Shown here: one piece after another, positions 8,759 through 16,751 of the stretch
How the letters are laid out: every line of letters starts with the position of its first letter
How positions within the stretch are numbered: position 1 is the first letter of the stretch
Source of the DNA: Bacteroidota bacterium
GTDB taxonomy: Bacteria; Bacteroidota; Bacteroidia; Bacteroidales; FEN-979
Direction of reading: 5' to 3'
Assembly (NCBI GenBank): GCA_026391835.1
Contig: JAPLDF010000075.1
Location: forward strand, 1-64,000
Length of the DNA: 64,000 bases
The notes under the pieces: model-generated
What the model was told of the DNA's origin: nothing
The model's input: only the letters and a program-made list of their open reading frames with translations
The model's database searches: none
Made by a program: the position numbers and the translations under genes

Positions 8759-11700
8759 ATGAAGAATTTCCAGAAACTGAACAACATTTTCGGTTGGGCC
8801 ACTTTTATCATTGCATCAACGGTTTACCTTCTTACCATTGAGCCCACTGCCAGCTGGTGGGATTGCGGTGAGTATATTGCCACAGCATTTAAACTGCAGG
8901 TTGGACATCCTCCCGGAGCCCCATTGTTCCAGATTATCGGACGGTTTTTTTCACTCTTTGCGTTTGGAAATGTTTCACATGTTGCCATGATGGTCAACAT
9001 GATGTCAGGAATCTCAAGCGGCTTTACCATTTTATTCCTTTTCTGGAGCATTGTGCTGTTCGCCAAAAAAATTGTCGCCCCCAAAGGAGAAATGACAACC
9101 GGCCAGATGTTTACCGTTTTTGCTTCCGCTTTTATCGGGGCAATGGCCTATACCTTCAGCGATACTTTCTGGTTTTCGGCGGTCGAAGGTGAAGTCTATG
9201 CCATGTCCTCGGCTTTTACAGCCATTTCCTTCTGGGCTATCCTGAAATGGGAAGATGTCGCAGACGAAAAGCATTCCTATCGCTGGCTTGTCTTGATTGC
9301 CTTTCTGATGGGGCTTGCCATCGGTGTTCACCTGCTGAACCTCCTGGTAATTCCTGCAACCTGCATGGTCTATTACTACAAAAAATTCCCGAAACCCACC
9401 AAAATGGGCATGTTGCTCACGTTTGTCCTCTCGATCCTGATACTCGCATTTGTGATGTTTGTCATCATTCCGGGAACGGTTCAATTGTCGGGCAAATTCG
9501 AATTGCTTTTTGTCAATTCACTGGGGATGCCTTTCAACTCCGGTACCATGTTCTATTTTTTACTGCTGATCGCATTAATTATCTGGGGCTTGTATATCAC
9601 CCGTAAAAAGGGTAAAACCATATTGAATACCATTATTTTATCCTTTGCATTCATTCTCATTGGCTATTCGTCATTTCTAATGCTGGTGATCCGTGCAAAC
9701 GCGGATACCCCGATCAATGAAAACGCGCCAAAGGATGCGATCAGCCTGCTTTCATACCTGAACCGCGAACAATATGGTGATTTTCCGATTGCCTACGGAC
9801 AATATTACAATGCCCCGATTGTCGATTATTCCGATGGAAATCCTATCTATCAAAAGGATGCGAAGGCCGGTAAATATATCATTATCGACAACAGAAAGGG
9901 AACGGTCCCGGTTTGGGACCCGAATTTTACCACGATATTCCCGCGCATGTGGAGCAACCAGCGAAGAGGGTCGGGCGAATTTTACAAAAACTGGGGCGGC
10001 GAAGGTGTTCCTGTCGAAGTTACGACACAGGATGGAAAACCGGGGACACTCAATCGTCCTACTTTTGGCGAAAATCTCAAATATTTTTTCTCATACCAGA
10101 TCGGGCACATGTATATCCGGTACTTTATGTGGAATTTCGCCGGGCGCCAGAATGATGTACAGGGATTTGGCGGCAGCAAGGAAGACGGAAACTGGATCAG
10201 CGGGATCCCTTTCCTGGATAAGATGAGGCTTGGCAATGACCAGACCAACCTTCCTGACAGCAAGAAAAACCGCGCTGCCAATAAATACTATTTCCTGCCA
10301 TTGATACTGGGGCTTATCGGATTTTTTTTCCACATGGGCCGGGACTATAAGGGTACCATGATCATCTCGCTGCTGTTTATTATGACAGGGCTGGCGATCC
10401 TGGTTTACCTGAACCAGCAGCCTTATGAACCCCGTGAACGTGATTATGCCTATGCCGCCTCATTCTATGCTTTTGCCATATGGATAGGGCTGGGAATCAT
10501 TCCGTTGATTAACTTCCTGCAGAAAAAGCTTTCGGAGAATATCTCGATTGTTATAGTGTTTGGCCTGTGCCTCCTGCTGGTACCTGGTATCATGGCAAAG
10601 GAAAACTGGAATGACCACGATCGTTCAGGTAAATTTGCCTGCCGCGATTTTGCTGCAAATTACCTGAAATCATGCGATCCGCAGGGAATTCTATTTACAA
10701 ACGGGGATAACGATACATTCCCTTTGTGGTATGACCAGGAAGTTGAAGGCATCGGCACCGATGTGCGGGTGGTAAACCTTATGCTTGCCTCCGGTCCCTG
10801 GTATATCAACCAATTGTACAAAAAGGCCTACGACTCGGATCCCATCCCGCTCACCCTTGACCAGGAACAATACAGGCAGGGAACAAACGATATTCTCCCG
10901 TTTTATGATATCGGAATCAAGGGATATGTTGAGCTGAAAGACATGATCGACTTTATCAAGAGCGACAACCCGCAATCCTACCTTACCCTGCAGAATGGCG
11001 AAAAAATGAAATTCTTCCCTTCTAAAAAGGTGAAAATTACCGTTGATTCGGCAGCCTGCGTGAAATACGGCATTGTTCCTAAACACCTCCGCGGGCAAAT
11101 GGTTGATTCAATATGCTGGACCATCAAGTCAAATCAACTGTACAAAAACGACCTGATGCTGCTTGACCTGCTTGCATCAAACAAATGGGAACGGCCAATC
11201 TATTTTGCAGCACCTTCAAGTGTGAGCCATTGTGTGGCGATCGATTCCTTCTGCCTTGTCCAGGGCTGGGTGTACAAGTTTATGCCGGTCAAGGCCGACC
11301 CGGCTGATTACATACAGGGGATGGGCGGCGTGGACGCCATAACTTCATACGATATTCTCAAAAACAAATGCGCATGGGGGAACCTGAATGATCCGCATGT
11401 GTATGTCGATCCTGAAAGTCTCAACAATTCAGTACGGCCGAAGACCAACTTCATGCGTGTTGCGCAAACATTGCAGGAACATGGGAAAAATAAGGAGGCC
11501 ATTGAGATGCTCGACACCTATATCAAGTATTTTCCCGATTCAAAGGTGCCGTTTGATATGTACATGCTTCCGTATGCCGAAACCTATTACAAGGCCGGCG
11601 CACCTGAAAAAGCGAATAAACTTGTTGAACGCGTCGCTGAGATTTGCAGCCAGAACCTGGATTATTACTATTCATTTTCCCCTGACAATTCGCAATATTT

Positions 11701-11830
11701 TGAACAGGATATTCAGACCGCCCTGGGGATCATGAAACGGATGTCGATGGTGGCTTCTGAAAATCACCAGCCCAAACTGGCCGCAAAGATCGATACCTTG
11801 TTTAATATGAAGATCAGGGAGTTTAAATAA
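8759..11830 (+). CDS. DUF2723 family integral membrane protein, probable GT-C glycosyltransferase
   Basis: 1023 residues from the ATG at 8759, chosen because it follows the -7 promoter element; an in-frame alternative start at 8708 would lie upstream of that element. The N-terminal half is strongly hydrophobic with about ten membrane segments. The first loop after helix 1 carries SWWDCGEYIATAFKLQVG, the hallmark of DUF2723, with acidic residues where GT-C enzymes bind metal and donor. A soluble C-terminal part (from about residue 640) has TPR-like helices near the end. The human DUF2723 protein TMEM260 is a protein O-mannosyltransferase; a bacterial role in O-glycosylation of exported proteins is inference. 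Its neighbour lgt also acts at the membrane. Confidence 0.8.
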   Translation: MKNFQKLNNIFGWATFIIASTVYLLTIEPTASWWDCGEYIATAFKLQVGHPPGAPLFQIIGRFFSLFAFGNVSHVAMMVNMMSGISSGFTILFLFWSIVLFAKKIVAPKGEMTTGQMFTVFASAFIGAMAYTFSDTFWFSAVEGEVYAMSSAFTAISFWAILKWEDVADEKHSYRWLVLIAFLMGLAIGVHLLNLLVIPATCMVYYYKKFPKPTKMGMLLTFVLSILILAFVMFVIIPGTVQLSGKFELLFVNSLGMPFNSGTMFYFLLLIALIIWGLYITRKKGKTILNTIILSFAFILIGYSSFLMLVIRANADTPINENAPKDAISLLSYLNREQYGDFPIAYGQYYNAPIVDYSDGNPIYQKDAKAGKYIIIDNRKGTVPVWDPNFTTIFPRMWSNQRRGSGEFYKNWGGEGVPVEVTTQDGKPGTLNRPTFGENLKYFFSYQIGHMYIRYFMWNFAGRQNDVQGFGGSKEDGNWISGIPFLDKMRLGNDQTNLPDSKKNRAANKYYFLPLILGLIGFFFHMGRDYKGTMIISLLFIMTGLAILVYLNQQPYEPRERDYAYAASFYAFAIWIGLGIIPLINFLQKKLSENISIVIVFGLCLLLVPGIMAKENWNDHDRSGKFACRDFAANYLKSCDPQGILFTNGDNDTFPLWYDQEVEGIGTDVRVVNLMLASGPWYINQLYKKAYDSDPIPLTLDQEQYRQGTNDILPFYDIGIKGYVELKDMIDFIKSDNPQSYLTLQNGEKMKFFPSKKVKITVDSAACVKYGIVPKHLRGQMVDSICWTIKSNQLYKNDLMLLDLLASNKWERPIYFAAPSSVSHCVAIDSFCLVQGWVYKFMPVKADPADYIQGMGGVDAITSYDILKNKCAWGNLNDPHVYVDPESLNNSVRPKTNFMRVAQTLQEHGKNKEAIEMLDTYIKYFPDSKVPFDMYMLPYAETYYKAGAPEKANKLVERVAEICSQNLDYYYSFSPDNSQYFEQDIQTALGIMKRMSMVASENHQPKLAAKIDTLFNMKIREFK

Positions 11831-11831
11831 A

Positions 11832-11942
11832 AAGTGACAAGTGACAAGTGACAAGTGACAAGTGAGGGACAATAAATTGTCATTCGTCATTTGTAATTTG
11901 TCATTCGTCATTTGTCATTCGTCATTTGTCATTTATCATCCG
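11832..11942. repeat. Heptamer arrays AAGTGAC x4.5 and TCATTYG-type x9
   Basis: Immediately after the DUF2723 stop, AAGTGAC is repeated four times plus a partial copy (11832-11866). After a 13-nt spacer, nine heptamers alternate TCATTCG and TCATTTG with a few variants (11880-11942). The first array read as CAAGTGA can pair with TCATTTG using G-U pairs, so the transcript could fold into a long hairpin between the two genes. A reading frame runs through the second array in frame with lgt, but the better lgt start lies at its end. Confidence 0.85.
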
Positions 11943-11947
11943 TCCAT

Positions 11948-12766
11948 ATGGTAATGTTATCCGTTGTTTGGAACCCAAGTCCTGAAATTTTCGAAATAGG
12001 TGGTTTTGCCGTGAGGTGGTATGGCCTGTTTTTTGCGCTTTCGTTCTTTTTTGGTTACCTGATCATGCAAAAGTTTTTCAACAAGGAGGATGTTCCGATT
12101 AAACTCCTTGATGAACTTACCACCTATATGATCATCGGAACAATTGTCGGGGCGCGTTTGGGGCATGTTTTCTTTTATGAGCCGGCGTGGTACCTGGCAC
12201 ATCCCCTGAAGATTTTCAAGGTATGGGAAGGCGGGCTGGCAAGTCACGGGGCAGGGATTGGCATTATAACGTCAATACTTATCTTCTCCTATGTCCGCAA
12301 GAAGCCTTTCCTCTGGGTGATGGACAGGATTGTGATTGTTGTTGCACTGGCCGGGTTTTTGATCCGTATGGGGAACCTGATGAATTCCGAGATCTACGGG
12401 TTGCCTACCTCCCTGCCATGGGGATTTCAGTTCCTGCGCTCGACCACACCATCTGACGGATTGTTGCCGCGTCATCCGACCCAGATCTATGAAGGGTTGT
12501 CCTATCTTATAATATTCCTGGTATTGTGGCGGTACTACTATAAAAAAGACGGCAAGCCCGCATTGGGGTTCTTATTCGGCCTTTTTATGGTCCTGGTATT
12601 CGGACTTCGCTTTGTGGTTGAATTTATCAAGGAACCCCAGGTAGGATTTGAGCAGGGATTATACCTGAATATGGGGCAGTTGCTTTCGATACCCTTCATC
12701 ATTGCAGGTATTGTCTTTATTTACCTGGCTTCAAAGAAGGGGGCGCCGGTACAGTCAGTTCCCTGA
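11948..12766 (+). CDS. lgt: Prolipoprotein diacylglyceryl transferase
   Basis: 272 residues from ATG 11948 (ATG 11954 is also possible). The enzyme moves diacylglycerol from phosphatidylglycerol to the lipobox cysteine of prolipoproteins in the inner membrane. Several membrane helices are visible. The Lgt signature (GR.GNF.N.E in other species) appears as IRMGNLMNSEIYG, and the HG motif as GGLASHGAGIG. RHPTQIYE and LRFVVEFIKEPQ are also family hallmarks. The frame is open further upstream to 11912, but that part is heptamer repeat and unlikely to be translated. Its 3' end overlaps the convergent glycosyltransferase gene by 50 nt. Confidence 0.93.
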   Translation: MVMLSVVWNPSPEIFEIGGFAVRWYGLFFALSFFFGYLIMQKFFNKEDVPIKLLDELTTYMIIGTIVGARLGHVFFYEPAWYLAHPLKIFKVWEGGLASHGAGIGIITSILIFSYVRKKPFLWVMDRIVIVVALAGFLIRMGNLMNSEIYGLPTSLPWGFQFLRSTTPSDGLLPRHPTQIYEGLSYLIIFLVLWRYYYKKDGKPALGFLFGLFMVLVFGLRFVVEFIKEPQVGFEQGLYLNMGQLLSIPFIIAGIVFIYLASKKGAPVQSVP

Positions 12767-13835
12767 TCATCTCCACTAAATCCCGGTAGTTGTTCCGGAT
12801 GACCATCCCCGGGAAGTTTTTGGACATCTCAAGGGCGTACAGCAGGTCAAAATCACGCTGGTTCATCGAAAAATAGATTTTCTTTTCCATCAGGTACCTT
12901 GAGAGGTATTCCTGTTCCGGCTGCCCGGGAGTAGGGATGAAGATAGCTCTTTTACCAAGGGTGACGATGTCCATGATACTCGAATAGCCCGAACGGCAAA
13001 TTACCATCGCCGACCTGTTGATCAAATCTCCCAATTTTGCGGAATCGAGGTGGGCGAAAACATGAATGCGGCCGTCCAGCACATACGCTTCTTCCGATTC
13101 GGGCATGCCGCGCACCATTGCAACCTGCATGTTGATACTGACGAGTTGCCGGAGAATTTTTTCTTCAAGGATTGACCGCTGAGGTTCCGGTCCCGATAAC
13201 ATCACCAGCAAGTCAAAATCAGGCTGGATACTTTGGGTAAACGGGTCCGGTGGTTCGGAAAAACGGGAAAGAATGCCGATATACCGTGCATTCGGTGGCA
13301 ACGTCACGGGATGGGACAATGCGCCTGCAAGACCACGGTGAGGCTCAAAATCCGGGATCCAGCATGCCTTGTACTTTCGTATAAACATGTAGTTCAGCGA
13401 ATTGAGCGCTCGTTTTATCCACGTTGATTTAAAGGGTATCTGTATGTTTAATTGATGGGTGATGAACACAGAAGGTATTGACGCGTGCCAGCACCCGTAC
13501 CTGTTATCAGAAATGATCAGTGTTGCCCCGGACTGGGCGGCAATCTTTTTCAGCAGCCGGTGTTCATGCCAGGTGCCATGGATCAACCTGGGCAGGAGTG
13601 TGAAAATTTTCATTCCGATCCGGTTGCTCCTGGGATAGTTTATGGTGACACCCGGGAAATCAATGACCGGGATGCCGGGATACTCTTTCCTGATGAATTC
13701 CAGCGGCCGGCCGCTGGCTGCTACAACTACTTCAAATCCGAGTTCCATCAACTTTGAAATCACGGGAACACAACGTGTTGCATGACCGATTCCCCAGTCC
13801 AAAGGACAGATGAGCACTTTTTCTTTCCCTGCCAT
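12717..13835 (-). CDS. MurG-like (GT28-type) glycosyltransferase family protein
   Basis: 372 residues from the ATG at 13835; an in-frame alternative start at 13847 exists. The N-terminal half begins VLICPLDWGIGHATR, the glycine-rich first loop of GT-B enzymes related to MurG. The C-terminal half has CRSGYSSIMDI...PTPGQPEQEYLSRYL, the nucleotide-sugar binding region of the GT28 C-terminal domain. No signal peptide is seen. The substrate is unknown; UDP-sugar transfer to an envelope glycolipid is plausible. True MurG is normally in the mur/dcw cluster, so this is a paralogue of that fold, not MurG itself. It converges on lgt with a 50-nt overlap of coding ends. Confidence 0.75.
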   Translation of the reverse strand: MAGKEKVLICPLDWGIGHATRCVPVISKLMELGFEVVVAASGRPLEFIRKEYPGIPVIDFPGVTINYPRSNRIGMKIFTLLPRLIHGTWHEHRLLKKIAAQSGATLIISDNRYGCWHASIPSVFITHQLNIQIPFKSTWIKRALNSLNYMFIRKYKACWIPDFEPHRGLAGALSHPVTLPPNARYIGILSRFSEPPDPFTQSIQPDFDLLVMLSGPEPQRSILEEKILRQLVSINMQVAMVRGMPESEEAYVLDGRIHVFAHLDSAKLGDLINRSAMVICRSGYSSIMDIVTLGKRAIFIPTPGQPEQEYLSRYLMEKKIYFSMNQRDFDLLYALEMSKNFPGMVIRNNYRDLVEMIRELTVPAPPSLKPGK

Positions 13836-13944
13836 AACAATCAGCACCTATTCAGACCAAATTTATATTAAAATCTTCTCCGGCCTGATAAAAAGTTATT
13901 CACACTGCATCACCTTTTATGAACGAAAACGATAAAGCGACGAG

Positions 13945-15060
13945 ATGATGGTTGATATGACAGAAGATAACCTGGTTTACCAGATCGCATTAACGCTTCT
14001 TCCGGGGGTAGGGGATGTCCTGGGAAGAAAGCTGGTGACGCTTTGCGGAAGTGCCGAAGCGGTTTTCAGGGAACCAAAGCACATCCTTAAAAAAATGCCG
14101 AGGATTGGAAATTTGCTGGCACAGTATGCAGGAAACAGCGAGATTTTGACGCGGGCCGAACAGGAGGTGTCATTTATTGAACGGTACCGGATCACGCCTC
14201 TGTTTATCCAGGACAAGGGCTATCCACACCGCCTGAAACATTGCCTTGACTGCCCCGTCATGCTGTTTTACAAAGGAACAGCCGATTTGAATTCAGCCAG
14301 GATCATCGGGATTGTAGGTACGCGAAACGCAACGGATTATGGGAAAAGTGTCACACGTGAACTTGTTGGAGGGCTTGCCAGGCAGCAGGTTTTGGTTGTC
14401 AGTGGCCTTGCGTATGGAATTGACAGCTGCGCACACCGTTTTTCGCTTGATTTCGGGCTCGATACCATTGGTGTACTTGGGCATGGCCTGGATACTGTAT
14501 ACCCATGGCTTCACCGGCCGCTGGCTGAGAAGATGCTGGCGCAGGGCGGGCTGGTAACTGAGTTTTTAAGCAAGTCCAGGCCCGACCGTTCCAATTTTCC
14601 AAGGAGAAACAGGATCATTGCGGGGTTGTGTGATGCCGTTATCGTTGTTGAAGCGGGTCGGAAAGGAGGGGCACTCATCACTGCTGATATTGCCAATTCG
14701 TATAACCGTGATGTGTTTGCTGTTCCGGGAAGAATAACTGATCCGTTCTCAGATGGTACAAACTATCTTATCAGGACAAACCGGGCTGCCCTGGTCCAGA
14801 AAGCCGATGACATTGAATACCTGATGGGATGGAAGGAGCAAACCAGAACCGCTCCTGCCGCCCAACGGAAAATTTTCATTGAGTTGACCCCTGATGATGA
14901 AAAAATTGTCGGCCTCCTCCAGGAAAACGGACAAATGTGTATCGACGAAATATGCGTTCAAACAGCAACTCCGATGAGTAAAGTCTCAGCTTCCCTGCTG
15001 AACCTCGAATTTGAAGGAATTGTAAAGTGTATGCCAGGCAAACTCTATTCTTTGCTTTAA
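13945..15060 (+). CDS. dprA: DNA processing protein DprA
   Basis: 371 residues. DprA binds single-stranded DNA and loads RecA during natural transformation. An N-terminal helix-hairpin-helix/SAM-like region is followed by the Rossmann-like core with GIVGTRNATDYGK, VSGLAYGIDSCAH, FPRRNRIIAG and EAGRKGGALITA, all signature motifs. The C-terminal 60 residues form a winged-helix-like domain (DDEKIVGLLQENG...). ATG 13948 is an equally possible start. It is followed, across a promoter, by rsgA. The gene is intact; whether the cell is competent cannot be told from this window. Confidence 0.95.
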   Translation: MMVDMTEDNLVYQIALTLLPGVGDVLGRKLVTLCGSAEAVFREPKHILKKMPRIGNLLAQYAGNSEILTRAEQEVSFIERYRITPLFIQDKGYPHRLKHCLDCPVMLFYKGTADLNSARIIGIVGTRNATDYGKSVTRELVGGLARQQVLVVSGLAYGIDSCAHRFSLDFGLDTIGVLGHGLDTVYPWLHRPLAEKMLAQGGLVTEFLSKSRPDRSNFPRRNRIIAGLCDAVIVVEAGRKGGALITADIANSYNRDVFAVPGRITDPFSDGTNYLIRTNRAALVQKADDIEYLMGWKEQTRTAPAAQRKIFIELTPDDEKIVGLLQENGQMCIDEICVQTATPMSKVSASLLNLEFEGIVKCMPGKLYSLL

Positions 15061-15070
15061 TGGTTCGGGA

Positions 15071-15099
15071 TTGGAATTGTAATTTATTTTATACTTTTA
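15071..15099 (+). promoter_or_regulatory. Promoter for rsgA (TTG-N18-TACTTTTA)
   Basis: TTG at 15071-15073 and TACTTTTA at 15092-15099 are spaced 18 nt, close to the Bacteroidota -33/-7 pattern; the last base of the -7 element differs from consensus. The rsgA start is 85 nt downstream, leaving a leader with two copies of GCGAAA (15121-15133). Confidence 0.45.
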
Positions 15100-15184
15100 C
15101 AAATTAAAGCAATAGCTCAGGCGAAATGCGAAAAAATCGGGATCTCACCTCGGAGTAGCTTAAACATACATATTAATCTATCAG

Positions 15185-16093
15185 TTGGAAGGAATCGTTG
15201 TTAAGTCGACAGGAAGTTGGATCATCGTGCGTTTGCAGGATGGTACGCGGCTCGATTGCAAGCTGAAAGGCCAGTTCCGCATGCAGGATATCAAACACAC
15301 CAACCCGGTGGCAATAGGGGATAAGGTGCATGTGGAACACCTGCCGGGAGACAGCCATGGAATGATTACGCAGATAGAAACCCGTGATAATTATATCATC
15401 CGGAAGGCGACAAAACTGTCGAAGGTTTCTCATATCATTGCTGCCAACCTCGATCATGCCTATTTGATTGCAACCCTTGCACAGCCCAGGACCTCAAACG
15501 GGTTTATCGACCGGTTTCTCGTCACAGCAGCAGCATATTACATCCCGGCCAGTATCATTTTCAACAAAATTGATCTTTACGACGAGCCACTGCTGAACGC
15601 TCTTGACGTGTTGAGCAATATTTATGAAAATGCCGGCTACCGCTGCTACCGCACCTCTGCCACCAGGGGTGATGGCGTTGCCGGGATCAGGGACCTCCTT
15701 GAAGGCAAGGTGAGCCTGTTTTCGGGCCATTCAGGAGCAGGAAAGTCTGCATTGATAAAAGCCATCGACCCTGCCCTGAACCCGCGTGTCGGGATCTTGT
15801 CGGCAATGCATCAGAAGGGGATGCATACCACGACCTTTGCTGAAATGTATGAATTGGCAAACCATGGATTCATTGTCGACACCCCCGGGATAAAGGAATT
15901 TGGCCTGATTGATTTTGAAAAAACTGAAATTCACAGGTGTTTCCCGGAGATGGACCGCCTTTTACCGTTTTGCCAATATAAAAATTGTTCTCATACACAC
16001 GAACCGGGTTGCGAGGTTAAAGCAGGGCTTGAAACCGGTTCAGTGAGTGTTTTACGTTATAATTCCTACCTTAGTATCCTAAATGATAGCTAA
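15185..16093 (+). CDS. rsgA: Ribosome small-subunit-dependent GTPase RsgA (TTG start)
   Basis: 302 residues. RsgA helps late maturation of the 30S subunit. An N-terminal OB-fold (MEGIVVKSTGSWIIVRLQDG) precedes a circularly permuted GTPase with G4 (FNKIDL), then G1 (SGHSGAGKSALI), then G3 (DTPGIKEFGL). A C-terminal zinc site has C, C, H and C in FCQYKNCSHTHEPGC. The start is TTG at 15185: the frame upstream has no ATG or GTG before a stop at 15161, and the N-terminus matches where family members begin. Its last 11 nt overlap the CBS gene, so the two are likely translationally coupled. Confidence 0.93.
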   Translation: MEGIVVKSTGSWIIVRLQDGTRLDCKLKGQFRMQDIKHTNPVAIGDKVHVEHLPGDSHGMITQIETRDNYIIRKATKLSKVSHIIAANLDHAYLIATLAQPRTSNGFIDRFLVTAAAYYIPASIIFNKIDLYDEPLLNALDVLSNIYENAGYRCYRTSATRGDGVAGIRDLLEGKVSLFSGHSGAGKSALIKAIDPALNPRVGILSAMHQKGMHTTTFAEMYELANHGFIVDTPGIKEFGLIDFEKTEIHRCFPEMDRLLPFCQYKNCSHTHEPGCEVKAGLETGSVSVLRYNSYLSILNDS

Positions 16094-16748
16094 ACAATTA
16101 ATTACCAGTCATATTATCCCGCTTAAAAGAACCGATACCGGTGTCTTCGCCCTTGCACAGATGGATGAGGCCCGGCTGTCGCACCTTCCTGTTGTGGATG
16201 GAGATGAGTTCATCGGGGTGATCTCCGACAAGGAAATCCAGGCAGTTGATGAACCGGAATACGAAATCGGTCAATTTAAAATATTGTTAACCAGGGCTTT
16301 TGTAGCGGAGGAACAACATGTTTATGAGGTTCTGAAACTGTTCTCCTCACTAAACCTGACCATGCTGCCTGTGGTTTCCGAAGCCAACCAGTATGTCGGG
16401 GCCATCATTCTCCCGACCTTGGTGAATGTACTCGCGGAGATGGTGGGCATTCAAAACCCGGGTGGTGTCATCGTTCTGGAAATCAATGATAAAGATTACA
16501 GCCTGGCTGAAATCGTACAGTTGATTGAATCGAATGATGCCAAAATCCTGAGTTGTTTTGTCACCTCCCAACCGGATTCAACCAAGCTGGAGGTTACCCT
16601 GAAAGTCAACAGGATCGAAATCGGACCGTTACTCCAGGCATTTTTCAGGTTAAATTACACTGTAACAGCTTCATGGTCAAAGGAAGACCTGTACCATGAA
16701 GGACTTCAGGACCGTTTTGATGCCTTGATGAATTACCTGAATATCTGA
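16083..16748 (+). CDS. CBS-domain protein
   Basis: 221 residues. Two CBS motifs span about 1-120 (LSHLPVVDGDEFIGVISDKEI and LTMLPVVSEANQYVGAI), which usually form an adenosine-nucleotide binding pair. The C-terminal 90 residues (about 130-221) look like an ACT-type small-molecule domain (GVIVLEINDKDYSLAEIVQLI). No enzymatic domain is attached, so it may be a stand-alone sensor. It overlaps rsgA by 11 nt and lies 3 nt before the POTRA-barrel gene. A CBS protein just upstream of nadK is a familiar Bacteroidota arrangement, which suggests a regulatory link that is not demonstrated. Confidence 0.8.
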   Translation: MIAKQLITSHIIPLKRTDTGVFALAQMDEARLSHLPVVDGDEFIGVISDKEIQAVDEPEYEIGQFKILLTRAFVAEEQHVYEVLKLFSSLNLTMLPVVSEANQYVGAIILPTLVNVLAEMVGIQNPGGVIVLEINDKDYSLAEIVQLIESNDAKILSCFVTSQPDSTKLEVTLKVNRIEIGPLLQAFFRLNYTVTASWSKEDLYHEGLQDRFDALMNYLNI

Positions 16749-16751
16749 GCA

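Noticed and set aside
11912-11947. Upstream start for lgt inside the heptamer array
   Set aside because: The extra 12 residues are translated repeat sequence and do not match Lgt N-termini; ATG 11948 is better placed.
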